Under the pieces are notes generated by a model, which was not told the origin of the DNA, searched no databases, and was given only the letters and a program-made list of their open reading frames with translations. The position numbers were made by a program, and so were the translations under genes. Positions 8,801 to 17,422 of a DNA stretch of 64,000 nt are shown here, one piece after another. The DNA lies in contig NZ_JAOWLB010000021.1 in assembly GCF_025751555.1 (NCBI RefSeq), positions 1 through 64,000 of the forward strand, written 5' to 3'. This stretch comes from Ruegeria aquimaris (GTDB lineage: Bacteria > Pseudomonadota > Alphaproteobacteria > Rhodobacterales > Rhodobacteraceae). How positions within the stretch are numbered: position 1 is the first letter of the stretch; each line of letters opens with the position of its first letter.

Positions 8801-10422
8801 GCCAGCTGCCCGGCATGAAGGTCACCGACCTGATCGCGCGTCTGCGCCATTCGACCAAGGGCGTGACGCTGATCAGCCCGCCACCGCACCACGATATCTA
8901 TTCCATCGAGGATCTGGCGCAGCTGATCTATGACCTGAAACAGATCAACCCGCGCGCCAAGGTGACGGTGAAGCTGGTGGCGTCTTCGGGCGTGGGCACC
9001 ATTGCCGCCGGGGTGGCCAAGGCCAAGGCGGATATCATCCTGATCTCGGGCCATAATGGCGGCACCGGGGCCAGCCCGGCGACCTCGATCAAATACGCGG
9101 GTCTGCCATGGGAGATGGGCCTGACCGAGGCGCATCAGGTTCTGGCGATGAACAACCTGCGTGACCGGGTGACGCTGCGCACCGATGGCGGGCTGCGCAC
9201 GGGCCGTGACATCGTCATGGCGGCGATGATGGGAGCCGAGGAATACGGTATCGGCACCGCCGCGCTGATCGCGATGGGCTGTATCATGGTGCGTCAGTGC
9301 CAGTCGAACACCTGCCCGGTGGGTGTCTGTACCCAGGACGAATCCTTGCGCGCCAAGTTCACCGGCAATGCCGAAAAGGTGGTGAACCTGATCACCTTCT
9401 ATGCGCAGGAAGTGCGCGAGATCCTGGCCAGCATCGGCGCGCGGTCGCTGGACGAGGTGATCGGTCGCGCCGACCTTTTGGCGCAGGTGTCGCGCGGCTC
9501 GGCGCATCTGGACGATCTGGACCTGAACCCGCTGCTGATCACCGTCGATGGGGCACAGAACATCGTCTATGACCGCAGCAAACCGCGCAACGTGGTGCCC
9601 GACACGCTGGATGCCGAGATCGTGCGCGATGCCGCGCGGTTCCTGGAGGAGGGCGAGAAGATGCAGCTGAGCTATTCGGTGCAGAACACGCACCGGACGG
9701 TGGGCACGCGGGTGTCGAGCCATATCGTGAAGCGGTTCGGCATGCGCAACGATCTGCAAGGCGACCACCTGCATATCAAGCTGCGCGGTTCGGCCGGTCA
9801 GTCGCTGGGCGCCTTTGCCGCGCCCGGCCTGAAGCTGGAAGTGTCGGGCGATGCCAATGACTATGTCGGCAAGGGTCTGTCCGGCGGCACCATCGTGGTG
9901 CGCCAGCCGCAGGTCAGCCCGCTGAAGGCGGATGAGAACACGATCATCGGCAACACCGTGCTCTACGGGGCGACCGATGGGTATCTCTTCGCCGCAGGCC
10001 GGGCGGGCGAGCGGTTCGCCGTGCGCAACTCGGGCGCCAAGGTGGTGGTCGAGGGCTGTGGGTCGAACGGGTGCGAGTACATGACCGGGGGCGTGGCGGT
10101 GATTCTGGGTGGTATCGGCGCCAACTTTGGTGCCGGGATGACCGGGGGCATGGCCTATCTCTATGATCCCGAAGGCAAGGCGCAGGCGCTGATGAACATG
10201 GAAACGCTGGTCACCTGCCCGGTGACGGTGGACCACTGGGAGGCACAGCTGAAGGGCCTTATCGAGCGTCATGCGGAAGAGACCCGCAGCCGCAAGGCCG
10301 CCGACATCCTGCAACACTGGGACAGCGAAAAGGCGAATTTCCTTCAGGTTTGCCCCAAGGAGATGCTGAACAAGCTGGCCTATCCGCTGACGCTCGATAC
10401 GCTGGCCATGCCCGCCGAGTAA
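5890..10422 (+). CDS. gltB: Glutamate synthase (NADPH) large subunit
   Basis: The 1510-residue alpha subunit of GOGAT makes two glutamates from glutamine and 2-oxoglutarate. A propeptide of 33 residues precedes Cys34 in SSCGVGLV, which becomes the N-terminal nucleophile of the glutaminase domain after processing. RYSTNTFPQWWLAQP and AHNGEINT are glutaminase motifs. The FMN-binding barrel carries LISGHNGGTGASP, and CIMVRQCQSNTCPVGVC holds the 3Fe-4S cysteines. The C-terminal beta-helix has GGTIVVRQP and GGVAVILGGIG. The start overlaps the GFA gene stop by four bases. The operon ends in a strong terminator 25 bases past the stop. Confidence 0.98.
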   Translation: MTKYDADWVRAEEAKRKWMAENGLYSEEEEHSSCGVGLVVSVNGKKSRKVVEAGINALKAVWHRGAVDADGKTGDGAGIHVQIPVPFFYDQIRRTGHEPRLDQLVAVGQVFLPRTDFGAQERCRTIVESEVLRMGYYIYGWRHVPVDVTCLGDKANATRPEIEQILISNSKGVDEETFERELYVIRRRIEKAAIAAGISGLYLASLSCRSIIYKGMMLAEQVAVFYPDLMDERFESSFAIYHQRYSTNTFPQWWLAQPFRMLAHNGEINTLKGNLNWMKSHEIRMASSYFGEMAEDIKPIVPGGSSDSAALDAVFEVLVRAGRNAPMAKTMLVPESWSKQAVELPQAWVDMYSYCNSVIEPWDGPAALAMTDGRWVCGGLDRNGLRPMRYVVTGDGLLIAGSEAGMVPTDEATVVEKGALGPGQMIAVDMAEGKLYHDRALKDKLAGSRPFGDWVGKINNLEDQLGDVEEKPLFTGAELRKRQIAAGYTIEELEQILAPMAEDGKEALASMGDDTPAAVLSKQYRPLSHFFRQNFSQVTNPPIDSLREYRVMSLKTRFGNLKNVLDEDSSQTEIIVAESPFVGNAQWETLKKNFNAPLVEIDCSFEQGSAGLGAALARIRAEAEEAVRSGAGHLLLTDHLSGPGKVAMPMILATSAVHSHLTRKGLRTFCSLNVRSAECIDPHYFAVLIGCGATVVNAYLAEDSIADRIQRGLLDGTLTENIARYREAIDQGLLKIMAKMGISVVSSYRGGLNFEAVGLSRAMVAEYFPGMTSRISGIGIKGIQAKAEEIHARGWDSGLDVLPIGGFYKARKSGETHAWEATTMHMMQMACNRASYELWKQYSAKMQSNPPIHLRDLLDIKPLGKPVPIEEVESITSIRKRFVTPGMSLGALSPEAHKTLNVAMNRIGAKSDSGEGGEDPAHFVPESNGDNPSAKIKQVASGRFGVTAEYLNHCEELEIKVAQGAKPGEGGQLPGMKVTDLIARLRHSTKGVTLISPPPHHDIYSIEDLAQLIYDLKQINPRAKVTVKLVASSGVGTIAAGVAKAKADIILISGHNGGTGASPATSIKYAGLPWEMGLTEAHQVLAMNNLRDRVTLRTDGGLRTGRDIVMAAMMGAEEYGIGTAALIAMGCIMVRQCQSNTCPVGVCTQDESLRAKFTGNAEKVVNLITFYAQEVREILASIGARSLDEVIGRADLLAQVSRGSAHLDDLDLNPLLITVDGAQNIVYDRSKPRNVVPDTLDAEIVRDAARFLEEGEKMQLSYSVQNTHRTVGTRVSSHIVKRFGMRNDLQGDHLHIKLRGSAGQSLGAFAAPGLKLEVSGDANDYVGKGLSGGTIVVRQPQVSPLKADENTIIGNTVLYGATDGYLFAAGRAGERFAVRNSGAKVVVEGCGSNGCEYMTGGVAVILGGIGANFGAGMTGGMAYLYDPEGKAQALMNMETLVTCPVTVDHWEAQLKGLIERHAEETRSRKAADILQHWDSEKANFLQVCPKEMLNKLAYPLTLDTLAMPAE

Positions 10423-10447
10423 GCTCGGGAAACGGCCCGCTGACATG

Positions 10448-10479
10448 CGACCGGGGTGTTCAAACACTCCGGTCGTTTT
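10448..10479 (+). terminator. Rho-independent terminator of the glt operon
   Basis: CGACCGGGGTGTT and AACACTCCGGTCG form a 13-base stem with one G-U pair and a very short loop, followed by TTTTG. It lies 25 bases downstream of the gltB stop and ends the gltD-GFA-gltB transcript. Confidence 0.85.
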
Positions 10480-10613
10480 GCTGTCTTGGGCATCATGGTT
10501 AACATTTTGGGCAGGGCGCCACATTTCCGCCCCAATTTTACCGAAATCTGGATCTGAGGCAGGCGCGCGTGATGGCGCGCCCTATACGGACCCGGAAACC
10601 GGGCAGGGCAGAG

Positions 10614-11558
10614 ATGGCAAACATCACGTTGACCGCGCAGAACGTGAACGGTGACCCGTTCGTGGATGGCGGAACGATCAACATCGTCAACAACTCGACA
10701 AGCGTTCTGACCTTTGTCGATGTCGACACACAGCTGAACGACCCGTTGTCGGGCGAATATGTTTCGTTTGACGGCGGGCTGACATTGCTGAGTTACCAGT
10801 ATCTGGGTGTCGGCAACGTGCGCGGGGATCCGGGGCAAAGAGCCTCGTTCATCCGAATAGATCTGGGTAACGGCAGACACATGACCGTTGCCCTGGACAT
10901 GAATGCCGATTTCGACGATCTGCCGGATTTGCAGAACGGCAATACCCAGCTGACCATTGAAACGCTGGATACGACCACGACCAACTGGTTTCCCGGCTTT
11001 GCCTGTTTCGCGGCGGGCACCTTGATCGAGATCGAAAGTGGCCCGATCCCGGTCGAAACCCTGCGCCCGGGCGATCTGGTGCGGACACTGGACAGCGGGT
11101 TCCAGCCGCTGGTGCAACTGGCGCAGACAACCGTCCGGGGCGACGGCGCCCTGGCGCCGGTGCTGTTTGCCGCCGGTGTCCTGGGCAATTTTCGCGACCT
11201 CTATGTCAGCCAGCAGCACCGGATGCTGATCACCGGGTGGCAGGCCGAACTGGCCTGCGGCGAAAGCGAGGTGTTTGTTCCGGCGAGATTGCTGGTGAAT
11301 GGTGGCACGATACGAATCGTGCCGCGCCACAAGGTCACCTATTATCACCTGCTGTTCGCGCGGCACGAAATCGTGTTTTCCGAGGGCATCCCATCGGAAA
11401 GTTATTTTCCCGGCGCGTTCGAAGACATCGGGGATTTGGATGCTGACGACGCGGAGTCGAACATGTTCCGGGATCTCCCAATCACTTCAGACGCGGGATG
11501 GCAAACCGCCCGCCGGGTTGCGAAATCGGCCGAAGCACAATTTCTGTCGGCAGCCTGA
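10614..11558 (+). CDS. Hint (hedgehog/intein)-domain protein
   Basis: A 314-residue protein with a Rhodobacterales-type Hint domain starting near residue 138 at CFAAGTLIEIESG, followed by VETLRPGDLVRTLDSG and a late YVSQQHRML. The N-terminal 135 residues are beta-rich and carry no catalytic motif I recognise. Hint domains self-cleave or ligate at the leading cysteine; the Cys in FACFAAGT could serve, though autoprocessing is untested. I choose ATG 10614 (MANITLTAQNVNGD) because family members begin this way; a GTG/ATG pair at 10569-10572 in the same frame would add about 15 residues. Related proteins in this group are often exported or surface associated. Confidence 0.8.
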   Translation: MANITLTAQNVNGDPFVDGGTINIVNNSTSVLTFVDVDTQLNDPLSGEYVSFDGGLTLLSYQYLGVGNVRGDPGQRASFIRIDLGNGRHMTVALDMNADFDDLPDLQNGNTQLTIETLDTTTTNWFPGFACFAAGTLIEIESGPIPVETLRPGDLVRTLDSGFQPLVQLAQTTVRGDGALAPVLFAAGVLGNFRDLYVSQQHRMLITGWQAELACGESEVFVPARLLVNGGTIRIVPRHKVTYYHLLFARHEIVFSEGIPSESYFPGAFEDIGDLDADDAESNMFRDLPITSDAGWQTARRVAKSAEAQFLSAA

Positions 11559-11611
11559 GCCGGATGGCTTTGCCCGTTCAGATCGGCACAGAACTGCGCT
11601 AGAAAGCGGTT

Positions 11612-12340
11612 ATGGCCAAGCGGACTGCGAATTCCAGAAAGAAAAAGGCCCGCAAGGCCGATAACAGGGTGCAACCCGTGAAATGGGTCATGCGCTGGGT
11701 TGGTCGGATTCTTGTGGGTGGTGCTGCCTTGCTTGTGGCGCTAGTGGTGCTGTTCACGCTGATCAATCCGCCGATCACCCACACGATCTGGAGCGAGTAC
11801 CGGCGGCTGGGCGCGGTGGAGCGCGACTGGATGCCGCTGGAGGATATCGCCCCGGTGATGGCGCGGTCGGTGGTGGCGGCCGAGGACGCCAATTTCTGCC
11901 TGCATTGGGGTTTTGACGTCGAAGCGATTCGGGCAGCGATTGACGAGGGCGGCGGACGCGGCGCCTCGACCCTGTCGCAGCAGGTGGTCAAGAATGTGTT
12001 CCTCTGGCAGGGGCGCAGCTGGGTCCGCAAGGCGCTGGAGACCGGGATCACGCCGCTGGTCGAACTGGTCTGGTCGAAACGCCGCATCGTCGAGGTCTAT
12101 CTGAACGTGGCCGAGATGGGCGAGGGCGTGTTCGGGGTCGCGGCGGCCTCGCGCCACTATTTCGGGGTGGAACCCGACAAGCTGAGCCCGCAGCAGGCGG
12201 CGCGGATCGCCGCCGTGCTGCCCAATCCGCGCGAGCGGTCGGCCGCGAATCCGTCGGCCAGACTGCGCAAGCGGGCGGCGGGGATCATGGACGGGGCCGC
12301 GACCATCGCGGCCGACGGGCGCGCGGCCTGTTTCGAATAG
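11612..12340 (+). CDS. mtgA: Monofunctional biosynthetic peptidoglycan transglycosylase
   Basis: A 242-residue GT51 enzyme polymerising lipid II into glycan strands at the inner membrane. After a basic N-terminus (residues 1-26, KRTANSRKKKARK) comes one membrane segment at about residues 32-52. The catalytic glutamate lies in AAEDANFCLHWG, and GASTLSQQVVKN and KRRIVEVYLNVAEMG are the further conserved glycosyltransferase motifs. There is no penicillin-binding domain, which fits the MtgA size. It stands alone, 53 bases after the Hint-domain gene and converging on an acetyltransferase gene. Confidence 0.95.
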   Translation: MAKRTANSRKKKARKADNRVQPVKWVMRWVGRILVGGAALLVALVVLFTLINPPITHTIWSEYRRLGAVERDWMPLEDIAPVMARSVVAAEDANFCLHWGFDVEAIRAAIDEGGGRGASTLSQQVVKNVFLWQGRSWVRKALETGITPLVELVWSKRRIVEVYLNVAEMGEGVFGVAAASRHYFGVEPDKLSPQQAARIAAVLPNPRERSAANPSARLRKRAAGIMDGAATIAADGRAACFE

Positions 12341-12349
12341 GGGCGGCCC

Positions 12350-12835
12350 CTAGGCGGTTTCGAGCCGGAATTTCAGGAACCGCACGCCATCATAGTCGAT
12401 GTCGGCAAGCTGTGTCGCGCCCAGGCGTTTCAGGGCACCCAGATGCCGACGAGAGGGCGGCAGGAGAAAGGTCACGAAAGGGATGCGGTCGTCTGCCATT
12501 GCATGGGCGAGGGCCTTTTTCGCAATCGGCAATCCCAGCCCAAACACGTCGGGCTTCAACACCAGGCCGAAATCCCATTCCTCGCCCTCTTTCTGGAACC
12601 CGCCCCAGCCGACATAGTCGCCGTGGTTGAGAAAGGCCCAGTGACCGAGACCGTCGCGCTGCCAGCAGGCTTCCTTGGCCGCGACAAATCCGGCGCAGAT
12701 CTCGGGCGTCCAGGGTTCGGTGAGCAGAGGCATATGGGTCGCGACGCGGGGATCGGACATATGGGCCAGAATTACGGCCGGGTCGATCTGGCCGAGCCGG
12801 GCAAAGCTGATATCGGGTTGATGGTGTTCTGGCAT
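12350..12835 (-). CDS. GNAT-family N-acetyltransferase
   Basis: A 161-residue protein of the GNAT_3 type. The central HWAFLNHGDYVGWGGFQ corresponds to strands 3-4, and KPDVFGLGLPIAKKALAHAM takes the place of the acetyl-CoA pyrophosphate loop and helix, although the classic Q/RxxGxG/A is degenerate (VFGLGLP). The acceptor is unknown; related proteins modify ribosomal protein termini or small amines. I prefer ATG 12835 over an upstream in-frame ATG at 12994, because the added 53 residues would be low-complexity and histidine/arginine rich. The gene converges on mtgA with nine bases between. Confidence 0.7.
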   Translation of the reverse strand: MPEHHQPDISFARLGQIDPAVILAHMSDPRVATHMPLLTEPWTPEICAGFVAAKEACWQRDGLGHWAFLNHGDYVGWGGFQKEGEEWDFGLVLKPDVFGLGLPIAKKALAHAMADDRIPFVTFLLPPSRRHLGALKRLGATQLADIDYDGVRFLKFRLETA

Positions 12836-13017
12836 GGTCCGGGACTGTCCTGTTTGGCCGGGTCTGCGCCTGCGGCGCGGCGCGGTCAAGCGGTGGGGCG
12901 TCACGATTGCGTGTCGCGAACCGGCGGCGGCTTGCCCGCCATGCGCGTGGGAACTTGCACTTGCCGTGCTGGCGGGGCTATTGCTGACATGCAAGAATTG
13001 AAATCATCCGGATCACC

Positions 13018-13683
13018 ATGGCGCGCCTGTTTCACGTTCCCCTTTCGCCGTTCTGCCGCAAGGTCCGCCTGTCGCTGGCGGAAAAGAAGGTCGAGGTCGA
13101 ACTGGTCGAGGAGCGGTATTGGGAGGCCGACCCGGATTTCCTGCGCCGCAATCCGGCGGGTAAGGTGCCGGTGCTGAAGCTGGACGGGCGCATGTTGGCC
13201 GAAAGCGCCGCCATCTGCGAATATATCGAGGAAACCCGCCCGGATCCGGCGCTGATGCCCAAGGATACCGATGGGCGCTACGAGGTGCGGCGGCTGGTCA
13301 ACTGGTTTGACGACAAGTTCCACAACGAGGTGACGTCTAAGCTGCTCTATGAACGGGTGAACAAGAAGGTCACCGGCAAGGGCTATCCCGACAGCCGAAA
13401 CGTCAAGGACGGGGCGCGGGCGATCAAGTATCACCTGGATTACATGGCCTGGCTGCTGGATCACCGCCGCTGGCTGGCGGGGGACCAGATGACGCTGGCC
13501 GATTTTGCCGCCGCCGCGCATCTGTCCTCGCTCGACTATATCTCGGACGTGGACTGGAACCGGAGTCAGGTGGTCAAGGACTGGTATGCCAAGATCAAGT
13601 CGCGGCCCTCGTTCCGGTCGATCCTTGCCGATCAGGTGCCCGGGTTCCGGCCGCCGCCGCATTACGCCGATCTCGATTTCTGA
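13018..13683 (+). CDS. Glutathione S-transferase family protein
   Basis: A 221-residue cytosolic GST. The N-terminal thioredoxin-like domain shows HVPLSPFCRKVRLSLAEK, with Ser10/Cys13 at the glutathione-activating end of helix 1, then NPAGKVPVLKLDG with the cis-proline and ESAAICEYIEE binding the gamma-glutamyl part. The all-helical C-terminal domain includes LADFAAAAHLSSLDY, the N-capping box region. Substrate is unknown. It is followed after 72 bases of hairpin-rich sequence by queG in the same direction. Confidence 0.88.
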   Translation: MARLFHVPLSPFCRKVRLSLAEKKVEVELVEERYWEADPDFLRRNPAGKVPVLKLDGRMLAESAAICEYIEETRPDPALMPKDTDGRYEVRRLVNWFDDKFHNEVTSKLLYERVNKKVTGKGYPDSRNVKDGARAIKYHLDYMAWLLDHRRWLAGDQMTLADFAAAAHLSSLDYISDVDWNRSQVVKDWYAKIKSRPSFRSILADQVPGFRPPPHYADLDF

Positions 13684-13691
13684 CCGGGTTT

Positions 13692-13740
13692 GGGGGCGCT
13701 GCCCCCGTCGCGCCAAGGCGCGACTCCCCCGGAGTATTTT
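13692..13740 (+). repeat. Double-hairpin intergenic element before queG
   Basis: Two perfect hairpins stand side by side: GGGGGC-gct-GCCCCC (13692-13706) and GTCGCGCC-aa-GGCGCGAC (13707-13724), followed by TCCCCCGGAGTATTTT. From memory, CCCCCGGAGTATTTTTGG-like tails recur between genes in Rhodobacteraceae, so this may be a copy of a dispersed element; that recollection was not checked. It may also act as a processing site or attenuator between the GST gene and queG. Confidence 0.5.
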
Positions 13741-13755
13741 GGACCAGAAAGAAGC

Positions 13756-14787
13756 ATGGGCCGGGAGTTGAAGGAGAGGCTGGTCGCGCGCGCCCTGGAG
13801 GAAGGGTTCGTGGCCTGCCGTATCTGCCGCCCCGGGGATGTGCCGGAGGTGCCAGAAAGGCTGGCCGCCTTTGTCGGGGCCGGGTATCACGGGCAGATGG
13901 GCTGGATGGCCGAGCGCATGGAGTGGCGCGGCAATCCGGCGGCGCTCTGGCCCGAGGCGCGGTCGGTGATCATGCTGGCCGAGAGCTATGCCCCGGACGC
14001 GGATCCGATGGCGGTGGTGGGCCAACCCGACCGGGGGGCAATCTCGGTCTATGCGCGGGGCAAGGATTACCACGACCTGGTCAAGAAGCGCCTGAAACGG
14101 CTGGCCCGCTGGCTGATTGGTGAGGCGGGGGGTGAGGTGAAGGTGTTTGTCGATACCGCGCCGGTGCCGGAAAAGCCGTTGGGGCAGGCGGCGGGACTGG
14201 GTTGGCAGGGCAAGCATACCAACCTGGTGAGCCGGGATTGGGGCAACTGGGCCTTTCTGGGGTCGGTGTTCACCACGCTGGATCTGCCGGTGGATGCGCC
14301 TGAGCGGGACAATTGCGGATCCTGCACCGCCTGTCTGACGGCTTGCCCGACCGATGCCTTTCCGGCGCCCTACCGGCTGGATGCGCGGCGCTGCATCTCT
14401 TACCTGACGATCGAACACAAGGGGCCGGTGGACCCGGAGTTGCGCGGCAAGCTGGGCAACCGGATCTATGGCTGCGATGACTGCCTTGCGGCCTGTCCGT
14501 GGAACAAGTTCGCGGTGGCGGCGAGCGACCTGCGCTATGCGGCGCGCGAGGACCTGACCGCGCCGCGCCTGGCCGAGCTGGCGGGGCTGGACGATGCCGG
14601 GTTCCGCGCCATGTTCTCAGGTTCGCCGATCAAGCGGATCGGGCGGGACCGGTTTGTGCGCAATGTCCTTTATGCCATTGGCAATTCGGGCCTGCCCGAG
14701 TTGCGGGCGGTGGCCGCGCGGTTGGTGGGGGATGCCGATGCCACGGTGGCCGATGCCGCAGCCTGGGCGGTCGAGAAGCTGGGATAA
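13756..14787 (+). CDS. queG: Epoxyqueuosine reductase
   Basis: A 343-residue cobalamin-dependent iron-sulfur enzyme that reduces epoxyqueuosine to queuosine in tRNA, the last step of the pathway. The catalytic aspartate is in [11 protein letters not shown]. Two ferredoxin-like 4Fe-4S motifs follow: [15 protein letters not shown] and [31 protein letters not shown] is typical of QueG. The ATG at 13756 gives the family N-terminus ([16 protein letters not shown]); the longer frame from 13690 would translate the hairpin element. The four preQ1 genes queCDEF lie about 17 kb downstream, so the pathway is split across two loci in this window. cobO, which makes a cobalamin form, is also in the window. 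Confidence 0.95.
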   Translation: MGRELKERLVARALEEGFVACRICRPGDVPEVPERLAAFVGAGYHGQMGWMAERMEWRGNPAALWPEARSVIMLAESYAPDADPMAVVGQPDRGAISVYARGKDYHDLVKKRLKRLARWLIGEAGGEVKVFVDTAPVPEKPLGQAAGLGWQGKHTNLVSRDWGNWAFLGSVFTTLDLPVDAPERDNCGSCTACLTACPTDAFPAPYRLDARRCISYLTIEHKGPVDPELRGKLGNRIYGCDDCLAACPWNKFAVAASDLRYAAREDLTAPRLAELAGLDDAGFRAMFSGSPIKRIGRDRFVRNVLYAIGNSGLPELRAVAARLVGDADATVADAAAWAVEKLG

Positions 14788-14859
14788 GTGCCGCAAACAG
14801 GCGGGACGTGTCGCGGAAAGCCGGTATTGAGGCCAGAGCGAACGAGAGGGAGAACCGGG

Positions 14860-16863
14860 ATGACACTGTCATTGGGCGTGGATACAGGCGGAACCTATAC
14901 CGATGCGGTGCTGATCCGGGACGAGCGCGATGTCATCGCCTCTGCCAAGGCGCTGACAACGCGGTCGGATCTGGCCATCGGGGTCGGGCAGGCCATCCGA
15001 GCGGTGATGGAAGAAGCGGGTGTTTCCGCCGGGCAGATCGGGCTGGCCTCGCTGTCGACCACATTGGCCACCAACGCGCTGGTCGAAGGTCAGGGCGGCC
15101 GGGTGGCGCTGATCTATATCGGGTTCAGCCAGGGCGATCTGGACAAGCACGGCCTGCGTGAGGCGCTGAAGGGCGATCCCGCGCTGGTCATATCGGGCGG
15201 GCACAGTCATGCGGGCAGCGAGGCGGCGCCGCTGGACGTGGCCGCGCTGGAGGAGTTTCTGGCCTCGGGCGCAGGCGCGTCGGGATATGCAGTGGCGGCG
15301 CAGTTTGCCACGCGCAACCCGGCGCATGAGCTGGAGGCGGCGCGCATCATCGCCGAGCGGACTGGCGCGCCGGTGACTTGCTCGCACCAGTTGTCGGCCA
15401 AGCTCAACGGCCCGAAACGGGCGGTGACGGCGGTGTTGAACGCGCGGCTGATCGGCATGATCGACCGCCTGATCGGGCGGGCGCAGGATACGCTGGCCGA
15501 ACTGGGGATCGATGCGCCGATGATGGTGGTGCGCGGCGACGGCGCGCTGATGAGCGCGGAACAGGCGCGGGCACGGCCGATCGAGACCATCCTGAGTGGT
15601 CCGGCGGCCTCGATCGTGGGCGCGCGCTGGCTGACCGGGGTCGAGAATGCGCTGGTCTCGGATATCGGCGGCACCACCACGGATGTGGCCCTGATCAAGG
15701 ACGGGCGGCCCAAGATCGACCCGGCGGGCGCGCAGGTGGGCGGGTTCCGGACCATGGTCGAGGCGGTGGCGATGCGGACCCATGGCCTGGGCGGGGACAG
15801 CCAGGTGCATGTGATGGCCGAGGGCTTGCAGGGCGGTGTCTTTCTGGGGCCGCGCCGTGTGTTGCCGGTCTCGCTGATCGCCGCCGAGGCGGGCGAGGTG
15901 GTGCATGCGGTGCTGGACGAGCAGTTGCGGGCCGCGACCGTGGGCGAATACGATGTGCGTTTCGCTCGCCTGGTCCCGGGGGTACCGACCGATGGGTTGG
16001 GGCCGCGCGAGACCGTGTTGCTGGAGCGGCTGGGCACGCGGGTGCTGCCGCTGACGGCGCTGTTACGCACCAGGATGGAGCAGGGCGCGCTGTCGCGGCT
16101 GATCGACCGGGGGATCGTGCAGGTGTCGGGGATCACGCCCTCGGATGCGAGCCATGTGCTGGGCAGGCTCGATGCGTGGGATGGTGAGGCTGCGCGCAAG
16201 GGGCTGGAGCTCTATGCGCGCAAGCGGACCGGCAGCGGCGAACGGCTTGCCGGTTCCCCCGAGGCGCTGGCGCAGATGATCATCGACCAGTTGACCGAGC
16301 AGACCGCGCTGACCCTGCTGGAAGCCGCTTTTGCCGAGGATGACACCGATTTCGGTTTGCCGCCCGAGCAACTGGCGCGGCATGTCCTGACGCAAAAGGG
16401 GTTGGCGGGACATCGCGGGCTGCTAAAGCTCGACATGGCGCTGAACGTGGAGGTCGTCGGGCTGGGGGCATCGGCGCCCAGCTATTACCCGGCGGTGGGC
16501 GGGCGGCTGCATTGCGGCATGATCCTGCCGGAACATGCGGGCGTCGCCAATGCCATCGGCGCCGTGGTCGGGCGGGTGACCTTTCGCAAGTCAGGCACGG
16601 TGACGGCCCCGGCCGAGGGGCGGTACCGCGTGCATCTGGAGGAGGGGCCGCAGGATTTTGGCTCGGCTGAGGCGGCGCTGGGGCTGCTGGAGGAAGTTCT
16701 GCGGGCCGAGGCGCAGGCCGAGGCGCGCGCCGCCGGGGCCGAGGATGTCCGGGTGATCGTGTCGCGCGATGTCCGGCAGGTGCCGGTCGAGGGGCGCGAA
16801 GTCTTTGTCGAGGCGACGGTTACGGTCGAGGCCAGCGGGCGGCCGCGCGTGGCCGACGAGTGA
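14860..16863 (+). CDS. Hydantoinase/oxoprolinase-family protein (HyuA-like)
   Basis: A 667-residue ATP-dependent ring-opening amidohydrolase subunit. GVDTGGTYTDAVL at the N-terminus and SDIGGTTTDVALIKDG in the middle are the two phosphate-binding loops of the actin-like ATPase fold; SGPAASIVGA follows the hydantoinase A pattern. The usual partner HyuB is not adjacent, so it may act alone or on a different substrate. ATG 14860 with a GAGGGAG site is chosen over an upstream in-frame ATG at 14788. The C-terminal 150 residues are not those of the standard HyuA and look family specific. A strong hairpin follows the stop. Confidence 0.8.
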   Translation: MTLSLGVDTGGTYTDAVLIRDERDVIASAKALTTRSDLAIGVGQAIRAVMEEAGVSAGQIGLASLSTTLATNALVEGQGGRVALIYIGFSQGDLDKHGLREALKGDPALVISGGHSHAGSEAAPLDVAALEEFLASGAGASGYAVAAQFATRNPAHELEAARIIAERTGAPVTCSHQLSAKLNGPKRAVTAVLNARLIGMIDRLIGRAQDTLAELGIDAPMMVVRGDGALMSAEQARARPIETILSGPAASIVGARWLTGVENALVSDIGGTTTDVALIKDGRPKIDPAGAQVGGFRTMVEAVAMRTHGLGGDSQVHVMAEGLQGGVFLGPRRVLPVSLIAAEAGEVVHAVLDEQLRAATVGEYDVRFARLVPGVPTDGLGPRETVLLERLGTRVLPLTALLRTRMEQGALSRLIDRGIVQVSGITPSDASHVLGRLDAWDGEAARKGLELYARKRTGSGERLAGSPEALAQMIIDQLTEQTALTLLEAAFAEDDTDFGLPPEQLARHVLTQKGLAGHRGLLKLDMALNVEVVGLGASAPSYYPAVGGRLHCGMILPEHAGVANAIGAVVGRVTFRKSGTVTAPAEGRYRVHLEEGPQDFGSAEAALGLLEEVLRAEAQAEARAAGAEDVRVIVSRDVRQVPVEGREVFVEATVTVEASGRPRVADE

Positions 16864-16866
16864 GTT

Positions 16867-16896
16867 GGGGCGCGCGCATCGCGCGCGCGCCCCGCT
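16867..16896. terminator. Shared GC-rich terminator hairpin
   Basis: GGGGCGCGCGC and GCGCGCGCCCC enclose a short loop between the convergent hydantoinase and msrA genes, with CTTCTGTTT after it. The symmetry lets it act on both strands, although the T-tract is weak. Confidence 0.55.
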
Positions 16897-16909
16897 TCTG
16901 TTTATCTGG

Positions 16910-17422
16910 TTATTCAGCAGCGCTGGCCCGTTTGGGCAGCACCCAGCCCTTGCGCGGGAAATGGCAGGTATAGCCGTTGGGATGCTTTTCCAGGTAGTCC
17001 TGGTGATAGTCCTCGGCCTCCCAGAAATCGCCGACGGGTTCCACCTCGGTCACCACCTTGCCGGGCCAGAGGCCGGAGGCGTCGACATCCGCGATAGTAT
17101 CAAGGGCAACGGCCTTTTGCGCCTCGTCCACGTAATAGATCGCGGAACGATAGCTGGTGCCGATGTCGTTGCCCTGGCGGTTGCGGGTGGTCGGGTCGTG
17201 GATCTGAAAGAAAAACTCCAGCAGGTCGCGATAGGTGGTCTGGGCCGGGTCGAACATGATCTCGATCCCTTCGGCATGGGTGCCGTGATCGCGATAGGTG
17301 GCGTTGGCCACATCCCCGCCGGTGTATCCCACGCGGGTGGCTTTCACCCCGGGCAGCTTGCGGATCAGGTCCTGCATCCCCCAGAAACATCCTCCCGCCA
17401 GAACGGCGCGTTCAAGGCTCAT
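16910..17422 (-). CDS. msrA: Peptide-methionine (S)-S-oxide reductase MsrA
   Basis: A 170-residue enzyme that reduces the S epimer of methionine sulfoxide. The catalytic cysteine lies in the diagnostic AGGCFWG at residues 8-14, followed by [14 protein letters not shown] and [11 protein letters not shown], the substrate pocket. No second cysteine of a C-terminal resolving pair is evident, so regeneration may use an external thiol. The ATG overlaps the msrB stop (ATGA), showing translational coupling. A 31-residue N-terminal extension possible in the same frame would be rich in arginine and histidine and is rejected. Confidence 0.95.
   Translation of the reverse strand: MSLERAVLAGGCFWGMQDLIRKLPGVKATRVGYTGGDVANATYRDHGTHAEGIEIMFDPAQTTYRDLLEFFFQIHDPTTRNRQGNDIGTSYRSAIYYVDEAQKAVALDTIADVDASGLWPGKVVTEVEPVGDFWEAEDYHQDYLEKHPNGYTCHFPRKGWVLPKRASAAE

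Noticed and set aside
5875-10524. A 1549-codon open frame antisense to gltB
   Set aside because: It lies opposite a clearly recognisable gltB; long antisense frames are common in GC-rich DNA, and its translation is histidine/arginine-rich without motifs.
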